Shown here: piece by piece, positions 43,520 to 52,835 of the stretch
How positions within the stretch are numbered: the first letter of the stretch is position 1
How the letters are laid out: each line of letters starts with the position of its first letter
Assembly: GCF_003688725.1 (NCBI RefSeq)
Contig: NZ_REFP01000008.1
Span: forward strand, 1-64,000
Length of the DNA: 64,000 nucleotides
Direction of reading: 5' to 3'
DNA from: Thermoactinomyces vulgaris
GTDB lineage: Bacteria; Bacillota; Bacilli; Thermoactinomycetales; Thermoactinomycetaceae
Made by a program: the position numbers and the translations under genes
The notes under the pieces: model-generated
The model's database searches: none
What the model was told of the DNA's origin: nothing
The model's input: only the letters and a program-made list of their open reading frames with translations

Positions 43520-45148
43520 ATGAAAAACCATTGGCCTTGGGCGAACAATCCGGAACAGTTGAATCCGTTCGAATTGCAAAAGTTGGAGCAGGATGGTTTA
43601 GACATTATCGACGAGATTATTCATATTTATTCTAAGAAGGGATTTGAATCGATTCCCGAGGAAAAATTTGCTTTGTTCAAGTGGGCGGGAGTCTATCAAC
43701 AGCGCCCGAAAAAAGACGGCTATTTTATGATCCGCATCCGTGTTCCTTCCGGGATTTTAAACAGCCGGCAGGTGCGGGTGGTGGCCGGCTTGTCGAGGGA
43801 GTACGGTCGCGGGCTGATCGATGTGACGACACGCCAAGCGATTCAATATCATTGGATTCGAGTGGAAAATCTTCCGGATATCTTCCGTCGTTTGGAAGAA
43901 GTCGGTCTTTACACCTTTGAAGCTTGTGGCGATTGCCCCCGTAACATCACCGGCAACCCGCTGGCCGGAATCGATCCGCATGAGTTGGTGGACACCCGTC
44001 CCATCGTTGCCAAACTGAATGAAAAGTTGCTGTTAAATCGGGAATTTTCCAACTTGCCCAGAAAATACAAAATTTCTGTCTCATCCAGTGTCTACAATCC
44101 GGCTCATGCCCAGATCAACGATCTTTCGTTTACACCGGCATTGAAAATGTTGGATGGCAAAGAGACGGTCGGTTTCCATGTCTGGGTGGGGGGAGGGCTT
44201 TCCAACCGGCCGCATTTGGCTCAGCAGCTGGATCTTTTCGTCCGTCCCGAACAGGTTGTCGATGTGGCGGTCGGCGTGACAAAAGTGTTCCGCGATTACG
44301 GATACCGGAAAAAGCGGCATAAAGCGCGCCTGAAGTTTTTGGTTGCGGATTGGGGGCCGGAGCATTTTTTGGAAATCTTGAAAGAGTATATCGGTGAGTA
44401 TCCGTCCCGGGGTGAAGATAAAATCGCCGGTTGGAACGCCGGTTACTTCACCGGGGTTCACCCGCAAAAACAGCCGGGGCTGAACTATGTCGGGTTAAAC
44501 ATTCCGTTGGGGCGCACGTCAGCAGATGAGTTTGACGGTTTGGCCGATCTGGCGGACCGTTACGGATCCGGCTCGTTGCGTACCGCCAACACGCAAAATG
44601 TGATTCTGACCGATGTGCCGGATGACAAAGTGGAGGACCTGTTGAAAGAGCCTCTCTTGAAAAGGCTGAGCCCGTTTCCAAAAACGTTTGAGGGGTATGC
44701 CGTTTCCTGCACGGGCATTGAGTTTTGCAATCTGGCGCTGACCGAAACCAAAGGGTTTTTGAAAGAAGTGGTCAACTTTCTGGACCAGGAGATCCGGTTG
44801 GACGAACCGATCCGGATTCATATCAACGGTTGTCCCAATTCCTGCGGGCAACAACAAATTGCCGACATCGGTCTCATGGGCGGGAAGGCGAAAACGGCCC
44901 AAGGAATGGTGGAAGCTTACACCATCTCGGTCGGCGGGCATTTATACGGACAAGGAAAGTTTAACACGCAGTTAAAGGGACGGGTCACCAAAGAATATGT
45001 GGCGCCTGTGTTAAAAGAAATCATTCTTTTCTACAAACGCGAACGGAAAGAAGGGGAGAAATTCGGCGACTTTGTGAAACGTGCCGGAATCGAAGCGATT
45101 CAGAAACAGTTTGATGAGATCCGCCAGCGGGTGGTGCCTGCTGTATGA
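43520..45148 (+). CDS. Ferredoxin-type nitrite/sulfite reductase, siroheme [4Fe-4S]
   Basis: The 542-residue one-subunit enzyme carries the siroheme-[4Fe-4S] binding cysteines Cys397 and Cys403 (SCTGIEFCNLAL) and Cys438 and Cys442 (NGCPNSCGQQQ). Two internal ferredoxin-like half repeats are present. Because APS reductase and ATP sulfurylase follow in the same operon under a SAM riboswitch, sulfite rather than nitrite is the likely substrate. No flavoprotein partner like CysJ is encoded here, so electrons probably come from ferredoxin. The ATG at 43520 follows AAGGAG at 11 bases. A GTG at 43508, nine bases after another AAGGAG, is equally possible. Confidence 0.9.
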   Translation: MKNHWPWANNPEQLNPFELQKLEQDGLDIIDEIIHIYSKKGFESIPEEKFALFKWAGVYQQRPKKDGYFMIRIRVPSGILNSRQVRVVAGLSREYGRGLIDVTTRQAIQYHWIRVENLPDIFRRLEEVGLYTFEACGDCPRNITGNPLAGIDPHELVDTRPIVAKLNEKLLLNREFSNLPRKYKISVSSSVYNPAHAQINDLSFTPALKMLDGKETVGFHVWVGGGLSNRPHLAQQLDLFVRPEQVVDVAVGVTKVFRDYGYRKKRHKARLKFLVADWGPEHFLEILKEYIGEYPSRGEDKIAGWNAGYFTGVHPQKQPGLNYVGLNIPLGRTSADEFDGLADLADRYGSGSLRTANTQNVILTDVPDDKVEDLLKEPLLKRLSPFPKTFEGYAVSCTGIEFCNLALTETKGFLKEVVNFLDQEIRLDEPIRIHINGCPNSCGQQQIADIGLMGGKAKTAQGMVEAYTISVGGHLYGQGKFNTQLKGRVTKEYVAPVLKEIILFYKRERKEGEKFGDFVKRAGIEAIQKQFDEIRQRVVPAV

Positions 45149-45384
45149 GCCGGGAATTGTATCTGTACCGCTTGGTGGCGGAGAAAGAACCGGACGGTTC
45201 TTACAACGTCATCGTTCTGGCGCCGACGGAGGAAAAAGCTTTCGAATATGCGGAAAAAGAGTTGGAACGCTACACGATCAAAACGCCTGCGGTCAAAGAG
45301 TGGGTGATTGAAGAGAAAAAAAGGGTTCGCCAAGGAACCGGATATGTATTAAACGGATCCGAAAGAAAGGAGAACGACAAATGA
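45145..45384 (+). CDS. DUF3906 family small protein
   Basis: The 79-residue protein looks like DUF3906, a short family often found beside sulfate assimilation genes in Bacilli. It carries the pattern LYLYRLVAEKEPDGSYNVIVLAPTEEKAFEYAEKELERY, then IKTPAVKEW and a GTGYVL end. Its ATG overlaps the sulfite reductase stop by four bases, and its stop overlaps the next gene in the same way, so it is translated as part of the operon. Function is unknown. The constant position suggests an accessory role in sulfur reduction. Confidence 0.72.
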   Translation: MSRELYLYRLVAEKEPDGSYNVIVLAPTEEKAFEYAEKELERYTIKTPAVKEWVIEEKKRVRQGTGYVLNGSERKENDK

Positions 45385-46124
45385 CCCGGGAACGGTATTG
45401 GCCGACATTGAGTGGAGAAGAAAGATGGAATCCGGAACAAATCAAAATCGTGGCAGAAGAGTTGAAAGACTTCCATCCTCAGGAAATCATCCGTTGGGGA
45501 GTGGAACAACTGGGGGTTTCCCGGTTGGTGTTGGCTTGCAGTTTCGGATATGAAGACGTGGCTTTGGTGGATATGGCATTCAAAGTCGATCCGGAATTGG
45601 ACATTTTTTATCTCGACACCGGCCTGCACTTTCAGGAAACCTATGAAGTCCGGGACCGGCTGTCCGAGAAATACCAAAAAGAATTCATCCGCATTTCGCC
45701 CGAACTCACGTTGGAGGAACAAGCGGAGAAATACGGCGGCGAACTGTGGAAAAGAAATCCTGATTTATGTTGTAAGCTCCGCAAAGTTGAGCCTTTGAAA
45801 AAAGTGTTGAAAAACTACCAGGGATGGATCACCGGAATCCGGCGTGAACAAGCCCCCACCCGTGCCCATACGCAGGTGGTGGAGTGGGATCAAGGGTTTG
45901 GGTTGCTCAAGCTGAATCCCCTGGCTTTCTGGAACACCAAACAAGTCTGGACTTATATTCATGATCATCAAATTCCGTACAATTCGTTGCATGACAGGCA
46001 GTATCCGAGCATCGGTTGCCAGCCGTGCACACGCCCGGTCCGTCCCGGGGAAGATCCGCGAGCCGGACGCTGGTCGGGGACCAACAAAATTGAATGCGGG
46101 CTTCATAACAGTCCGGTCAATTGA
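45381..46124 (+). CDS. cysH: Adenylylsulfate (APS) reductase, CysH family
   Basis: The 247-residue enzyme reduces activated sulfate to sulfite with thioredoxin. The [4Fe-4S] cysteines that mark the APS-using branch are present: Cys130-Cys131 (DLCCKLRKVEPL) and Cys213, Cys216 (GCQPCTRP). The catalytic Cys239 lies in IECGLH near the C-terminus. This pattern, together with the lack of an APS kinase gene in the operon, fits direct reduction of APS. The P-loop-like stretch ACSFGYEDVAL is near residue 53. Its ATG overlaps the DUF3906 stop. Confidence 0.94.
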   Translation: MTRERYWPTLSGEERWNPEQIKIVAEELKDFHPQEIIRWGVEQLGVSRLVLACSFGYEDVALVDMAFKVDPELDIFYLDTGLHFQETYEVRDRLSEKYQKEFIRISPELTLEEQAEKYGGELWKRNPDLCCKLRKVEPLKKVLKNYQGWITGIRREQAPTRAHTQVVEWDQGFGLLKLNPLAFWNTKQVWTYIHDHQIPYNSLHDRQYPSIGCQPCTRPVRPGEDPRAGRWSGTNKIECGLHNSPVN

Positions 46125-46274
46125 TTCACCATTTTTCCAAAAAGCACGCTCATCTCATTCCATTCCGCTTTGGCGCCGGGGGCGCTTGAATCGCGGGATC
46201 TTTTCAATCCGCATTGACCGGGAATCCCCCCGGGGAGAGGGCTCGATGAAAATGCTTGGAGAGGAGTATACATC

Positions 46275-47441
46275 ATGGGAGATTTGATCGCACCACACGG
46301 AGGCGTGTTGGTAAACCGCGTTTTGACAGGAGAGGAAAAACAAGTTTGGTTGAGTCGGGCGGGGCATTTTCCGAAGCTCCCCGTTTCCAACCGCACCGTG
46401 TCGGATTTGCTTTGCATTGCCACCGGGGTTTTCTCACCTTTGACCGGTTTTTTAAAAGAAAAAGACTACCGGTCAGTCTGTGAAACCATGCGATTGTCGG
46501 ACGGAACGGTCTGGAGCATTCCGGTGACCTTGCCTGTTCCAATAGAGCGGGAAAAAGAGATTGCCGGGGCGGAGTATGTTTCCTTGCTCGATAAAGAACA
46601 AAAAATCATTGCAGTTGTCCAGGTGGAAGAGCTTTACCGTGTCGATTTGCGCAAAGAAGCCCGGTTGGTTTACAAGACGGAAGAGGAAGCCCATCCGGGG
46701 GTGAAAAATCTGTTCCGTCAATCGCCGTTAAACCTGGGCGGGGACATCTGGTTGCTGGAACGCCCGAAATATCCGTTTGAAGACCGGCTGTTCGATCCGG
46801 CCGAAACGCGGGAGATTTTCCAAAAGCGCGGGTGGAAAAAGGTGGTCGGGTTTCAAACGAGAAATCCGGTGCACCGTGCCCATGAGTACATCCAAAAATC
46901 GGCTTTGGAGACGGTGGACGGACTGTTTCTGCATCCGTTGGTCGGACAAACGAAAGCCGATGATATTCCGGTGGATGTCCGCATGAAAAGCTATGAAGTG
47001 ATTTTAAAACATTACTATCCGGAAAACCGGGTCTTCTTGGGAGGTTATCCGGCGGCCATGCGCTATGCCGGTCCCCGTGAAGCCGTCCTTCATGCTTTGG
47101 TGCGCAAAAACTACGGCTGTACTCATTTTATCGTGGGAAGGGACCATGCCGGGGTCGGCGATTATTACGGCACCTATGATGCGCAGAAAATTTTCTCCAA
47201 TTTTACTGCAGAGGAACTGGGGATCAACCCGCTCTTTTTTGAACACAGCTTTTATTGTAAAAAGTGTGCCGGCATGGCTTCGTACAAAACTTGTCCGCAT
47301 GATGGAGAACATCATGTCATTCTTTCCGGAACGAAAGTGAGAAAGATGTTGTCGGAAGGAATTGCGCCGCCTCCGGAATTTTCCCGTCCCGAAGTGGTGG
47401 AAGTATTAATTGAGGGGCTCCGGAATAAAGTGGGGGTGTAA
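46275..47441 (+). CDS. sat: Sulfate adenylyltransferase (ATP sulfurylase)
   Basis: Sat joins sulfate and ATP to give APS, the substrate of CysH. The 388-residue length is typical of the bacterial single-domain enzyme, with no kinase domain. The active-site motifs are [13 protein letters not shown] near residue 195 and [20 protein letters not shown] near 292. The C-terminal zinc-site stretch [21 protein letters not shown] lies near 325. A GGAGAGGAG site precedes the ATG. The gap after cysH is 150 bases and holds several short hairpins but no clear promoter, so it is probably read from the SAM-controlled promoter. Confidence 0.96.
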   Translation: MGDLIAPHGGVLVNRVLTGEEKQVWLSRAGHFPKLPVSNRTVSDLLCIATGVFSPLTGFLKEKDYRSVCETMRLSDGTVWSIPVTLPVPIEREKEIAGAEYVSLLDKEQKIIAVVQVEELYRVDLRKEARLVYKTEEEAHPGVKNLFRQSPLNLGGDIWLLERPKYPFEDRLFDPAETREIFQKRGWKKVVGFQTRNPVHRAHEYIQKSALETVDGLFLHPLVGQTKADDIPVDVRMKSYEVILKHYYPENRVFLGGYPAAMRYAGPREAVLHALVRKNYGCTHFIVGRDHAGVGDYYGTYDAQKIFSNFTAEELGINPLFFEHSFYCKKCAGMASYKTCPHDGEHHVILSGTKVRKMLSEGIAPPPEFSRPEVVEVLIEGLRNKVGV

Positions 47442-47523
47442 AACATGTGGGCGGGAGCTTGCCTGATGCGGCGCTCCCCTTTCATCCGTTTCAAAAATGA
47501 ATGCTTGTTTAAGGGGGGCATTT

Positions 47524-48396
47524 ATGAAAAAACTCCTGGTTCTTGGCATTGTCGGTTTTTTCGCGCAGTTGATCGACGGGTCGCTGGGAATGGCTTACGG
47601 GGCAACTTCTGCCTCTTTGCTGTTGTTTTTCGGGGTGGCTCCTGCAGTGGCTTCGGCATCGATTCATCTGGCGGAAGTGGCGACGACCGCTGTCTCCGGC
47701 GCATCCCATTTATGGTTTGGAAATGTGGACAGAAAAATCCTCTTCAAACTGGCTGTTCCGGGAGGTGTCAGTGCTTTTGCGGGAGCCGCTTTTTTAAGCG
47801 GCATACCGGGAGACCGGATCAAACCTTTTATTTCTTTGTTTTTAATGCTGATGGGGATTTATATTGTTTGTCGGTATATCACGGTTTCCTCGTGGAAAGC
47901 CAAAAAAACGAATTTATCCAATACTTATTTGATTCCGCTCGGATTGGCGGGAGGATTTTTTGATGCGGTCGGAGGCGGGGGATGGGGACCGATTACAACC
48001 CCCATGTTGTTGGCAAGAGATGCTGTCACGCCCAGAAAAGTGATTGGCACGGTGGATACAAGTGAATTTATTGTGGCTGTTTCCGCCTCCTTGGGGTTTT
48101 TGCTCTTTCTCGGTTGGGAAACTTTTCACGTTTACTGGGTGGCAGCCATCGTGATTGGCGGAGTCGTGGCAGCGCCGATCGCGGCATGGCTGGTGCGGGT
48201 GATCCCGTCCCATTTGTTGGGCGTGTTGGTCGGCGGTTTCATTGTTCTGGTCAATGTGGGACCGGTGTTGAAATTTTTGAAGGTTCCCTCCACCGGACAA
48301 TGGGGGGTTTACGCAATCATTTTGGTTTTGTGGACCGGTTCTGTGCTTTGGAATATGAAAAACAAAGGGAAAAAGGAGCAAACCCTCAGTGTTTGA
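47524..48396 (+). CDS. TauE/SafE family sulfite exporter-like permease
   Basis: The 290-residue membrane protein belongs to the TauE/SafE (TSUP) family with about eight hydrophobic segments. It has the family repeats GFFAQLIDGSLGMAYG at residue 11 and GLAGGFFDAVGGGGWGPITTPML near 145. Members move sulfite, sulfate or organosulfonates. As the last gene of the sulfate operon it may take up sulfate or remove excess sulfite, and the sequence cannot tell which. The ATG at 47524 follows AAGGGGGGC. A GGGAGC/GCTCCC hairpin lies in the 80 bases between sat and this gene and may reduce read-through. Confidence 0.85.
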   Translation: MKKLLVLGIVGFFAQLIDGSLGMAYGATSASLLLFFGVAPAVASASIHLAEVATTAVSGASHLWFGNVDRKILFKLAVPGGVSAFAGAAFLSGIPGDRIKPFISLFLMLMGIYIVCRYITVSSWKAKKTNLSNTYLIPLGLAGGFFDAVGGGGWGPITTPMLLARDAVTPRKVIGTVDTSEFIVAVSASLGFLLFLGWETFHVYWVAAIVIGGVVAAPIAAWLVRVIPSHLLGVLVGGFIVLVNVGPVLKFLKVPSTGQWGVYAIILVLWTGSVLWNMKNKGKKEQTLSV

Positions 48397-48404
48397 CTCT
48401 GGCA

Positions 48405-49142
48405 TCATTGGGGCAAATAGCGCTTGATATGCGGGCGGATCTCTTCCATGGGAATGGCGAATCCGAGACATTGGGAGGGATAAATGATCAGTGTGTTCAT
48501 CCCGATCACTTTTCCCTGGATGTTGATCAAAGGTCCGCCGCTGTTTCCCGGATTGATGGCAGCATCGGTTTGAATCACGTTTTTATAATAACGCCGCCCG
48601 ACTTTAAGCGGCCGGTTTTTGCCGCTGATGATCCCCAATGTGACCGTGTGTTCCAAGCCAAAAGGGTTGCCGACCGCCAACACCCATTCCCCGATGTCGG
48701 CATCCCGGGATGTTCCCAGGGACAATGCGGGTAACGGACGCGGGGATTTGATTTTGAGGACGGCCAAATCGCGTTTGTCATCGGTCCAAACCGGCATCCC
48801 GGTAAACCGTTTTTGGAAATGATCCAACTTTACGTCAATGCGTGAAGCATTTTTGATGACATGGGCATTGGTCAAAATGTAGCCTTGCGGGTGAATGATA
48901 AACCCGGAGCCAAAATGGTTTTTGGGAGGGACCGGGGAATCGTTCAGTCCGGGGACAAACAGGTGAAGCAAATTTTTGGGAAGCGGAAGATAAGTCCCCG
49001 GGCTTTTTTCTTGGGTGATGATGGAAACCACCCCTCTCCGGACTCGGCGACAGACCGGCACAAAGATGTTTGCCGGATGTTGTGCAGGTGAAGCGGACGA
49101 TACACGTTGTTTTTTTAACTTTCCATCAGGCATCCATTTCAC
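48405..49142 (-). CDS. S1C-type serine protease without PDZ domain
   Basis: The 245-residue protein is the chymotrypsin-like core of the HtrA/DegP family. The triad is clear: His in ILTNAHVIKNA near residue 93, Asp in DKRDLAVLKIKS near 125 and Ser in INPGNSGGPLIN near 202. The catalytic loop GSGFIIHPQGYI precedes the His. Unlike Bacillus HtrA paralogues there is no membrane anchor and no PDZ domain. The N-terminal 35 residues are basic and show no signal peptide, so the protein may act in the cytoplasm or be exported by an unknown route. The end lies 9 bases from the exporter gene stop. Confidence 0.85.
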   Translation of the reverse strand: MKWMPDGKLKKQRVSSASPAQHPANIFVPVCRRVRRGVVSIITQEKSPGTYLPLPKNLLHLFVPGLNDSPVPPKNHFGSGFIIHPQGYILTNAHVIKNASRIDVKLDHFQKRFTGMPVWTDDKRDLAVLKIKSPRPLPALSLGTSRDADIGEWVLAVGNPFGLEHTVTLGIISGKNRPLKVGRRYYKNVIQTDAAINPGNSGGPLINIQGKVIGMNTLIIYPSQCLGFAIPMEEIRPHIKRYLPQ

Positions 49143-49230
49143 TCCCCATCCGCGAAGCCAGGTTGTATATCATATGGCTGCAGCCGGGAGAGAGGAAGGG
49201 CGGATGACTCAAGTGCCGGTCAAAAGCCAA

Positions 49231-49263
49231 ATGTAAACCATATCGATAATTGGAGTTGACAAT
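49231..49263 (+). promoter_or_regulatory. BirA operator in front of bioY
   Basis: The two half sites TGTAAACC (49232-49239) and AGTTGACA (49254-49261) are 14 bases apart. This fits the Bacilli BirA operator, TTGTTAACC-N14/15-GGTTAACAA. The right half contains the -35 element of the bioY promoter, so biotin-loaded BirA would block transcription. Confidence 0.82.
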
Positions 49264-49284
49264 AAAAGCAGGGATCGCTATTGT
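49256..49284 (+). promoter_or_regulatory. bioY promoter
   Basis: TTGACA (49256-49261) and TATTGT (49279-49284) are separated by 17 bases. The -35 element lies inside the BirA operator. Confidence 0.8.
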
Positions 49285-49321
49285 AAAGAGGAGAAATCAT
49301 TTATCGAAATGGGGTTAGCTG

Positions 49322-49903
49322 ATGCGTCGATCTGCTTTGAAGGTGCGGGATATGACATGGATGGCCATGTTTGTTGCCATGCTTGCGGTCAGCGGGGCAT
49401 TTGCGGTTCATATCGGCCCGGCTCCGATTACCTTGCAAACCCTTGTGGTGATGCTGGCGGGATCCGTGCTGGGAGCCCGGCGGGGAATGATTTCCATGGT
49501 CGTCTTTATTGCCTTGGTCGTCGCCGGAGCGCCGGTTTTAAGCGGGGGAAAAAGCGGTATCGCCGCTCTGGCCGGTCCGACGGGAGGTTACATCATCAGC
49601 TGGGTGTTTGCCGCCGGATTGACCGGTTGGATGGTGGAAAGATGGATCCGAAAGGACACACTCAATGCTTGGAAACTCGGATTGGCCCATGTCGTCGGCG
49701 GAGTGATTTTGATTCATTTGATTGGTTTTCCGTGGCTGGTTACGGTGCTTGACCTTCCGCTGAACCAAACCACATGGATTTCCTCTCTGTTGGTTTTTCT
49801 GCCGGGAGATTTGATGAAAGCGATCCTGGCCGTGCCGGTGGTGATGGCGGTGAGAAAAGCGCTTCCCCAATTAAGCAGTGTGCAACAACAAAAAAGAGCC
49901 TGA
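49322..49903 (+). CDS. bioY: Biotin transporter BioY (ECF S component)
   Basis: BioY is the substrate-binding membrane subunit of energy-coupling-factor biotin uptake. The 193-residue protein has about six hydrophobic segments. The family marks are IGPAPITLQTLVVMLAGSVLGARRG near residue 32 and GPTGGYIISWVFAAGLTGW near 85. LPGDLMKAILAVPV lies near 160. No bio synthesis genes are in the window, and the gene stands alone under a BirA operator, so it is likely part of the biotin-scavenging response. The ATG lies about 30 bases after the -10 element with an AAAGAGGAG site between them. Confidence 0.95.
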   Translation: MRRSALKVRDMTWMAMFVAMLAVSGAFAVHIGPAPITLQTLVVMLAGSVLGARRGMISMVVFIALVVAGAPVLSGGKSGIAALAGPTGGYIISWVFAAGLTGWMVERWIRKDTLNAWKLGLAHVVGGVILIHLIGFPWLVTVLDLPLNQTTWISSLLVFLPGDLMKAILAVPVVMAVRKALPQLSSVQQQKRA

Positions 49904-49917
49904 CAAAGGCTCTTTTT

Positions 49918-50298
49918 TTATGAAGGTAACATCGTCAAATTTGTATGTTTTTCCACATGTTTTAAGAAACGGTGGTTTAACGGTACGATCAAATCCGTTG
50001 CCCCGTTGGTGAACACACCGTTCCGGTTGATGACAAACAATTTGTGGACTGAGATTTTATAGTAACGGGATGGATTTTTCAAAGTTATCAATAAATCGTG
50101 ATCCGGCTGTGGATGCAGTCCTTTCATCTCACAGGGAATGATGCCGATGACATCATTTAAAAGGATGTGATAGGATAAATGTGGTTTTTGGAAAATCAGT
50201 TCTTTGGTGGTCAGTGTGCTGGCCCAATGATTCCGTTTTTGGGATATGATCAAATGCCCGATCATTCGTTTGACGGGAATAAAGTTTGTATAAGGCAA
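49918..50298 (-). CDS. Hypothetical protein, 126 residues
   Basis: The product is not recognised. It looks like a small beta-rich soluble domain, with strands such as HLIISQKRNHW, LLNDVIGIIPCEM and RYYKISVHKLFVINRNGVF. No signal peptide, membrane segment or metal motif is seen. The TTG at 50298 is chosen because AAAGAGGTG lies eight bases before it. In-frame ATGs at 50325 and 50358 sit on or ahead of the likely -10 element TATACT, so they are less likely. Its stop is just outside the T-rich 3' end of bioY, and bioY is convergent. Confidence 0.55.
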   Translation of the reverse strand: MPYTNFIPVKRMIGHLIISQKRNHWASTLTTKELIFQKPHLSYHILLNDVIGIIPCEMKGLHPQPDHDLLITLKNPSRYYKISVHKLFVINRNGVFTNGATDLIVPLNHRFLKHVEKHTNLTMLPS

Positions 50299-50361
50299 AA
50301 AGAACACCTCTTTCAGTGAGGTCATATTCAGTATAACACAAGAGAAGAAAGGATACATCCG

Positions 50362-50571
50362 ATGCGTGGCATGACCGAGGTACGTCAGTTGTTAAAACAA
50401 TTTGGAACCATCATCTATACAGGGGATCAGCTGGGGGATGTGGAGTTGATGATGGAAGAGGTCCGGGAATTAAAGTCGATGGGCCTGATCGATCCACAAA
50501 CGTTTCAGAAAGCGATGGCGGTGCTTCTTCAACAATCCGCCCGAATCCCGTGCCGGCAATCCGAAAAGTAA
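50362..50571 (+). CDS. YqgQ family protein
   Basis: The 69-residue protein matches the YqgQ (DUF910) family of Bacillus. The conserved pattern VRQLLKQFGTIIYTGDQLGDVELMMEEVRELKSMGLI covers most of the chain. The small helical bundle may bind nucleic acid, but the role is unknown. In Bacillus it lies near glcK and rpmG, and here it stands alone between a divergent hypothetical gene and leuD. A GAAAGGA site precedes the ATG. A terminator follows the stop. Confidence 0.88.
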   Translation: MRGMTEVRQLLKQFGTIIYTGDQLGDVELMMEEVRELKSMGLIDPQTFQKAMAVLLQQSARIPCRQSEK

Positions 50572-50605
50572 GGCATAGCGCCACCTGTAAAAGCGGCCTA
50601 TGCCT
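50570..50605. terminator. Terminator after yqgQ
   Basis: AAGGCATAG and CTATGCCTT form a stem with an inner hairpin. The hairpin sits between the convergent yqgQ and leuD genes, and a short TTTTGC flank follows it. Confidence 0.72.
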
Positions 50606-50615
50606 TTTGCATGGA

Positions 50616-51224
50616 TTATGATTTCACGCTGTAAAAAGAGGGAAGCTCATTTTCATATTGAGCGATTTGGTTTTCATATTGCAGCGTGATGCCGATGTCA
50701 TCCAACCCGTTCATTAAACAGAAGCGGCGATAGGGATCGATTTCAAAGCGGAAGCAAAGCCCCGCATCGTCCCGCACTTCTTGTTTTTCCAAGTCGATGG
50801 TCAAGGTGTAACCGTCTTTTTTGAAGGTGTTTTGAAAGAGCCGGTCCACCTGTTCTTCCGAAAGCGAAACGGGAAGAATTCCGTTTTTAAAACAATTGTT
50901 GTAAAAAATATCCGCAAAACCGGGTGCGATAATCACACGAAATCCGTAATCCTGAAGAGCCCAGGGGGCATGCTCGCGGGAAGAGCCGCAGCCGAAGTTT
51001 TTCCGTGCCAATAACACACTGGCTTCCTTGTATTCCGGCTGGTTGAGGACAAAATCCGGATCCGGGTTTCCGTCACCGGTGAACCGCCAATCGTGAAACA
51101 GGAATTGGCCAAATCCGGTCCGTTCGATCCGTTTTAAAAACTGTTTGGGAATGATGGCATCTGTATCCACATTGGCCCGGTCCAACGGGCAAACGATTCC
51201 CTTATGTTGTTTAAGTGGTTGCAT
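50616..51224 (-). CDS. leuD: 3-isopropylmalate dehydratase small subunit LeuD
   Basis: LeuD with LeuC moves the hydroxyl group of isopropylmalate in leucine synthesis. The 202-residue protein shows [20 protein letters not shown] near residue 12, [19 protein letters not shown] near 72 and [16 protein letters not shown] near 103. The ATG at 51224 overlaps the last 14 bases of leuC, which couples their translation. The frame is open further into leuC without a start. leuA and leuB are not next to the pair, unlike the ilv-leu operon of Bacillus. Confidence 0.96.
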   Translation of the reverse strand: MQPLKQHKGIVCPLDRANVDTDAIIPKQFLKRIERTGFGQFLFHDWRFTGDGNPDPDFVLNQPEYKEASVLLARKNFGCGSSREHAPWALQDYGFRVIIAPGFADIFYNNCFKNGILPVSLSEEQVDRLFQNTFKKDGYTLTIDLEKQEVRDDAGLCFRFEIDPYRRFCLMNGLDDIGITLQYENQIAQYENELPSFYSVKS

Positions 51225-52650
51225 GGACTTTTCCCTCCTCATCCCGGTATTGCCAGTTGCGCACATCGACAAAATGACCGGCGACGGCTGCTGCTGCCGC
51301 CATGGCCGGGGAGACCAGGTGGGTTCTGCCACCGCGGCCTTGCCGGCCCTCGAAGTTCCGGTTGGAAGTGGAGGCGCATCGCTCACCGGGTTTCAAAATA
51401 TCCGGATTCATTCCCAAACACATGCTGCAACCCGACTCGCGCCATTCGAACCCGGCTTCCAAAAATATTTTGTCCAATCCTTCCTTTTCCGCCTGCAGTT
51501 TCACTTGTTGGGAACCGGGAACCACCATGGCCTTCACTTGCGGGGCCACTTTGTATCCTCTGACCACTTTGGCCGCCGCCCGCAAATCTTCAATGCGTGA
51601 ATTGGTACAGGAGCCGATGAATACTTGATCAATCTCGATTTCCGATATCGGCGTGCCCGGTTTCAATCCCATGTACTCCAACGCCCGCCGGGCCGCTTTG
51701 GCTTCGGTTTCTGTCGGGAAAGAGGAAGGGTCCGGCACGGTTTCGGTGATATCCGTCCCCATTCCAGGGCTGGTTCCCCAGGTTACCTGCGGTGCAATGG
51801 ATGAGGCGTCGATTTCGATGTATGCATCATACATCGCGCCCGGATCGCTGGCCAGCTGCCGCCATTCCCGGACCGCTTTTTCAAAATCTTCCCCTTTGGG
51901 GGCGTAAGGGCGGTCTTTCAAATATTCAAAAGTGGTTTCATCCGGCGCGATCATGCCGGCGCGGGCACCCGCTTCAATGGACATGTTGCATACCGTCATC
52001 CGTTCTTCCATGGACATCTTTTCAATGGCTTTGCCGGTATATTCAATCACATAGCCGGTGGCTCCGTCCGTGCCGATTTGGCGGATCACGGCAAGAATGG
52101 CATCTTTGGCCGTGACTCCGGGGCGAAGGTCCCCGTTAAAGTGGATGCGCATCGTTTTGGGCTTGAGTTGTTGCAAGCATTGCGTGGCCAAGACGTGTTC
52201 CACTTCACTGGTTCCAATTCCGAATGCCAAGGCGCCGAATGCCCCGTGTGTGGAAGTGTGGCTGTCCCCGCATACGATGGTTTTCCCGGGCAGGGTGAGC
52301 CCGAGCTCGGGGCCGATGACGTGGACAATTCCTTGGTTTTGGTGATGCAGATCGAAAAGGGAAATGCCAAATTCTTTGCAGTTTTTCTCCAAGGTTTCCA
52401 TTTGTTTTTTGGAAATCGGGTCTTTGACCGGCAGATGGCGGTCGGTGGTGGGAACATTATGATCCATGGTGGCGACGGTCAAGTCCGGCCGCCGGACTTT
52501 GCGTCCCTGAAGCCGTAGTCCTTCAAACGCTTGCGGGGAGGTGACTTCATGCACCAAATGCAAATCGATGTACAAGATGGCGGGTTTTCCTTTTTCCTGC
52601 TCAATAACATGGCAATCCCAAACCTTCTCAAACAATGTTCGTGGTCTCAA
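51211..52650 (-). CDS. leuC: 3-isopropylmalate dehydratase large subunit LeuC
   Basis: LeuC is the aconitase-like subunit that carries the [4Fe-4S] cluster. The cluster cysteines are in [12 protein letters not shown] near residue 345 and [11 protein letters not shown] near 407, and [21 protein letters not shown] is near 130. The 479-residue length is normal. The TTG at 52650 gives [11 protein letters not shown], like the Bacillus N-terminus, and AGGTGA lies five bases ahead. A GTG at 52659 in the same frame has only a weak site. No T-box or CodY site could be read in the 180 bases upstream. It is divergent from cobT. Confidence 0.95.
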   Translation of the reverse strand: MRPRTLFEKVWDCHVIEQEKGKPAILYIDLHLVHEVTSPQAFEGLRLQGRKVRRPDLTVATMDHNVPTTDRHLPVKDPISKKQMETLEKNCKEFGISLFDLHHQNQGIVHVIGPELGLTLPGKTIVCGDSHTSTHGAFGALAFGIGTSEVEHVLATQCLQQLKPKTMRIHFNGDLRPGVTAKDAILAVIRQIGTDGATGYVIEYTGKAIEKMSMEERMTVCNMSIEAGARAGMIAPDETTFEYLKDRPYAPKGEDFEKAVREWRQLASDPGAMYDAYIEIDASSIAPQVTWGTSPGMGTDITETVPDPSSFPTETEAKAARRALEYMGLKPGTPISEIEIDQVFIGSCTNSRIEDLRAAAKVVRGYKVAPQVKAMVVPGSQQVKLQAEKEGLDKIFLEAGFEWRESGCSMCLGMNPDILKPGERCASTSNRNFEGRQGRGGRTHLVSPAMAAAAAVAGHFVDVRNWQYRDEEGKVHATT

Positions 52651-52835
52651 TTTGCTCACCTCAACTTTAATCTCAGCTCGTCAAAGAAACGGGGAAATAA
52701 AGAAAGGGTAATTGAAGAATATTTTAACAAAAGAAATTTATCTTTCAACAATCAATTTTTTAACAACCGGTTCGTGCGGCTGTTTCATCTATAATATCCT
52801 TGAATGAAGTTACCTGTAGAAAGCGGGGGGAGACA

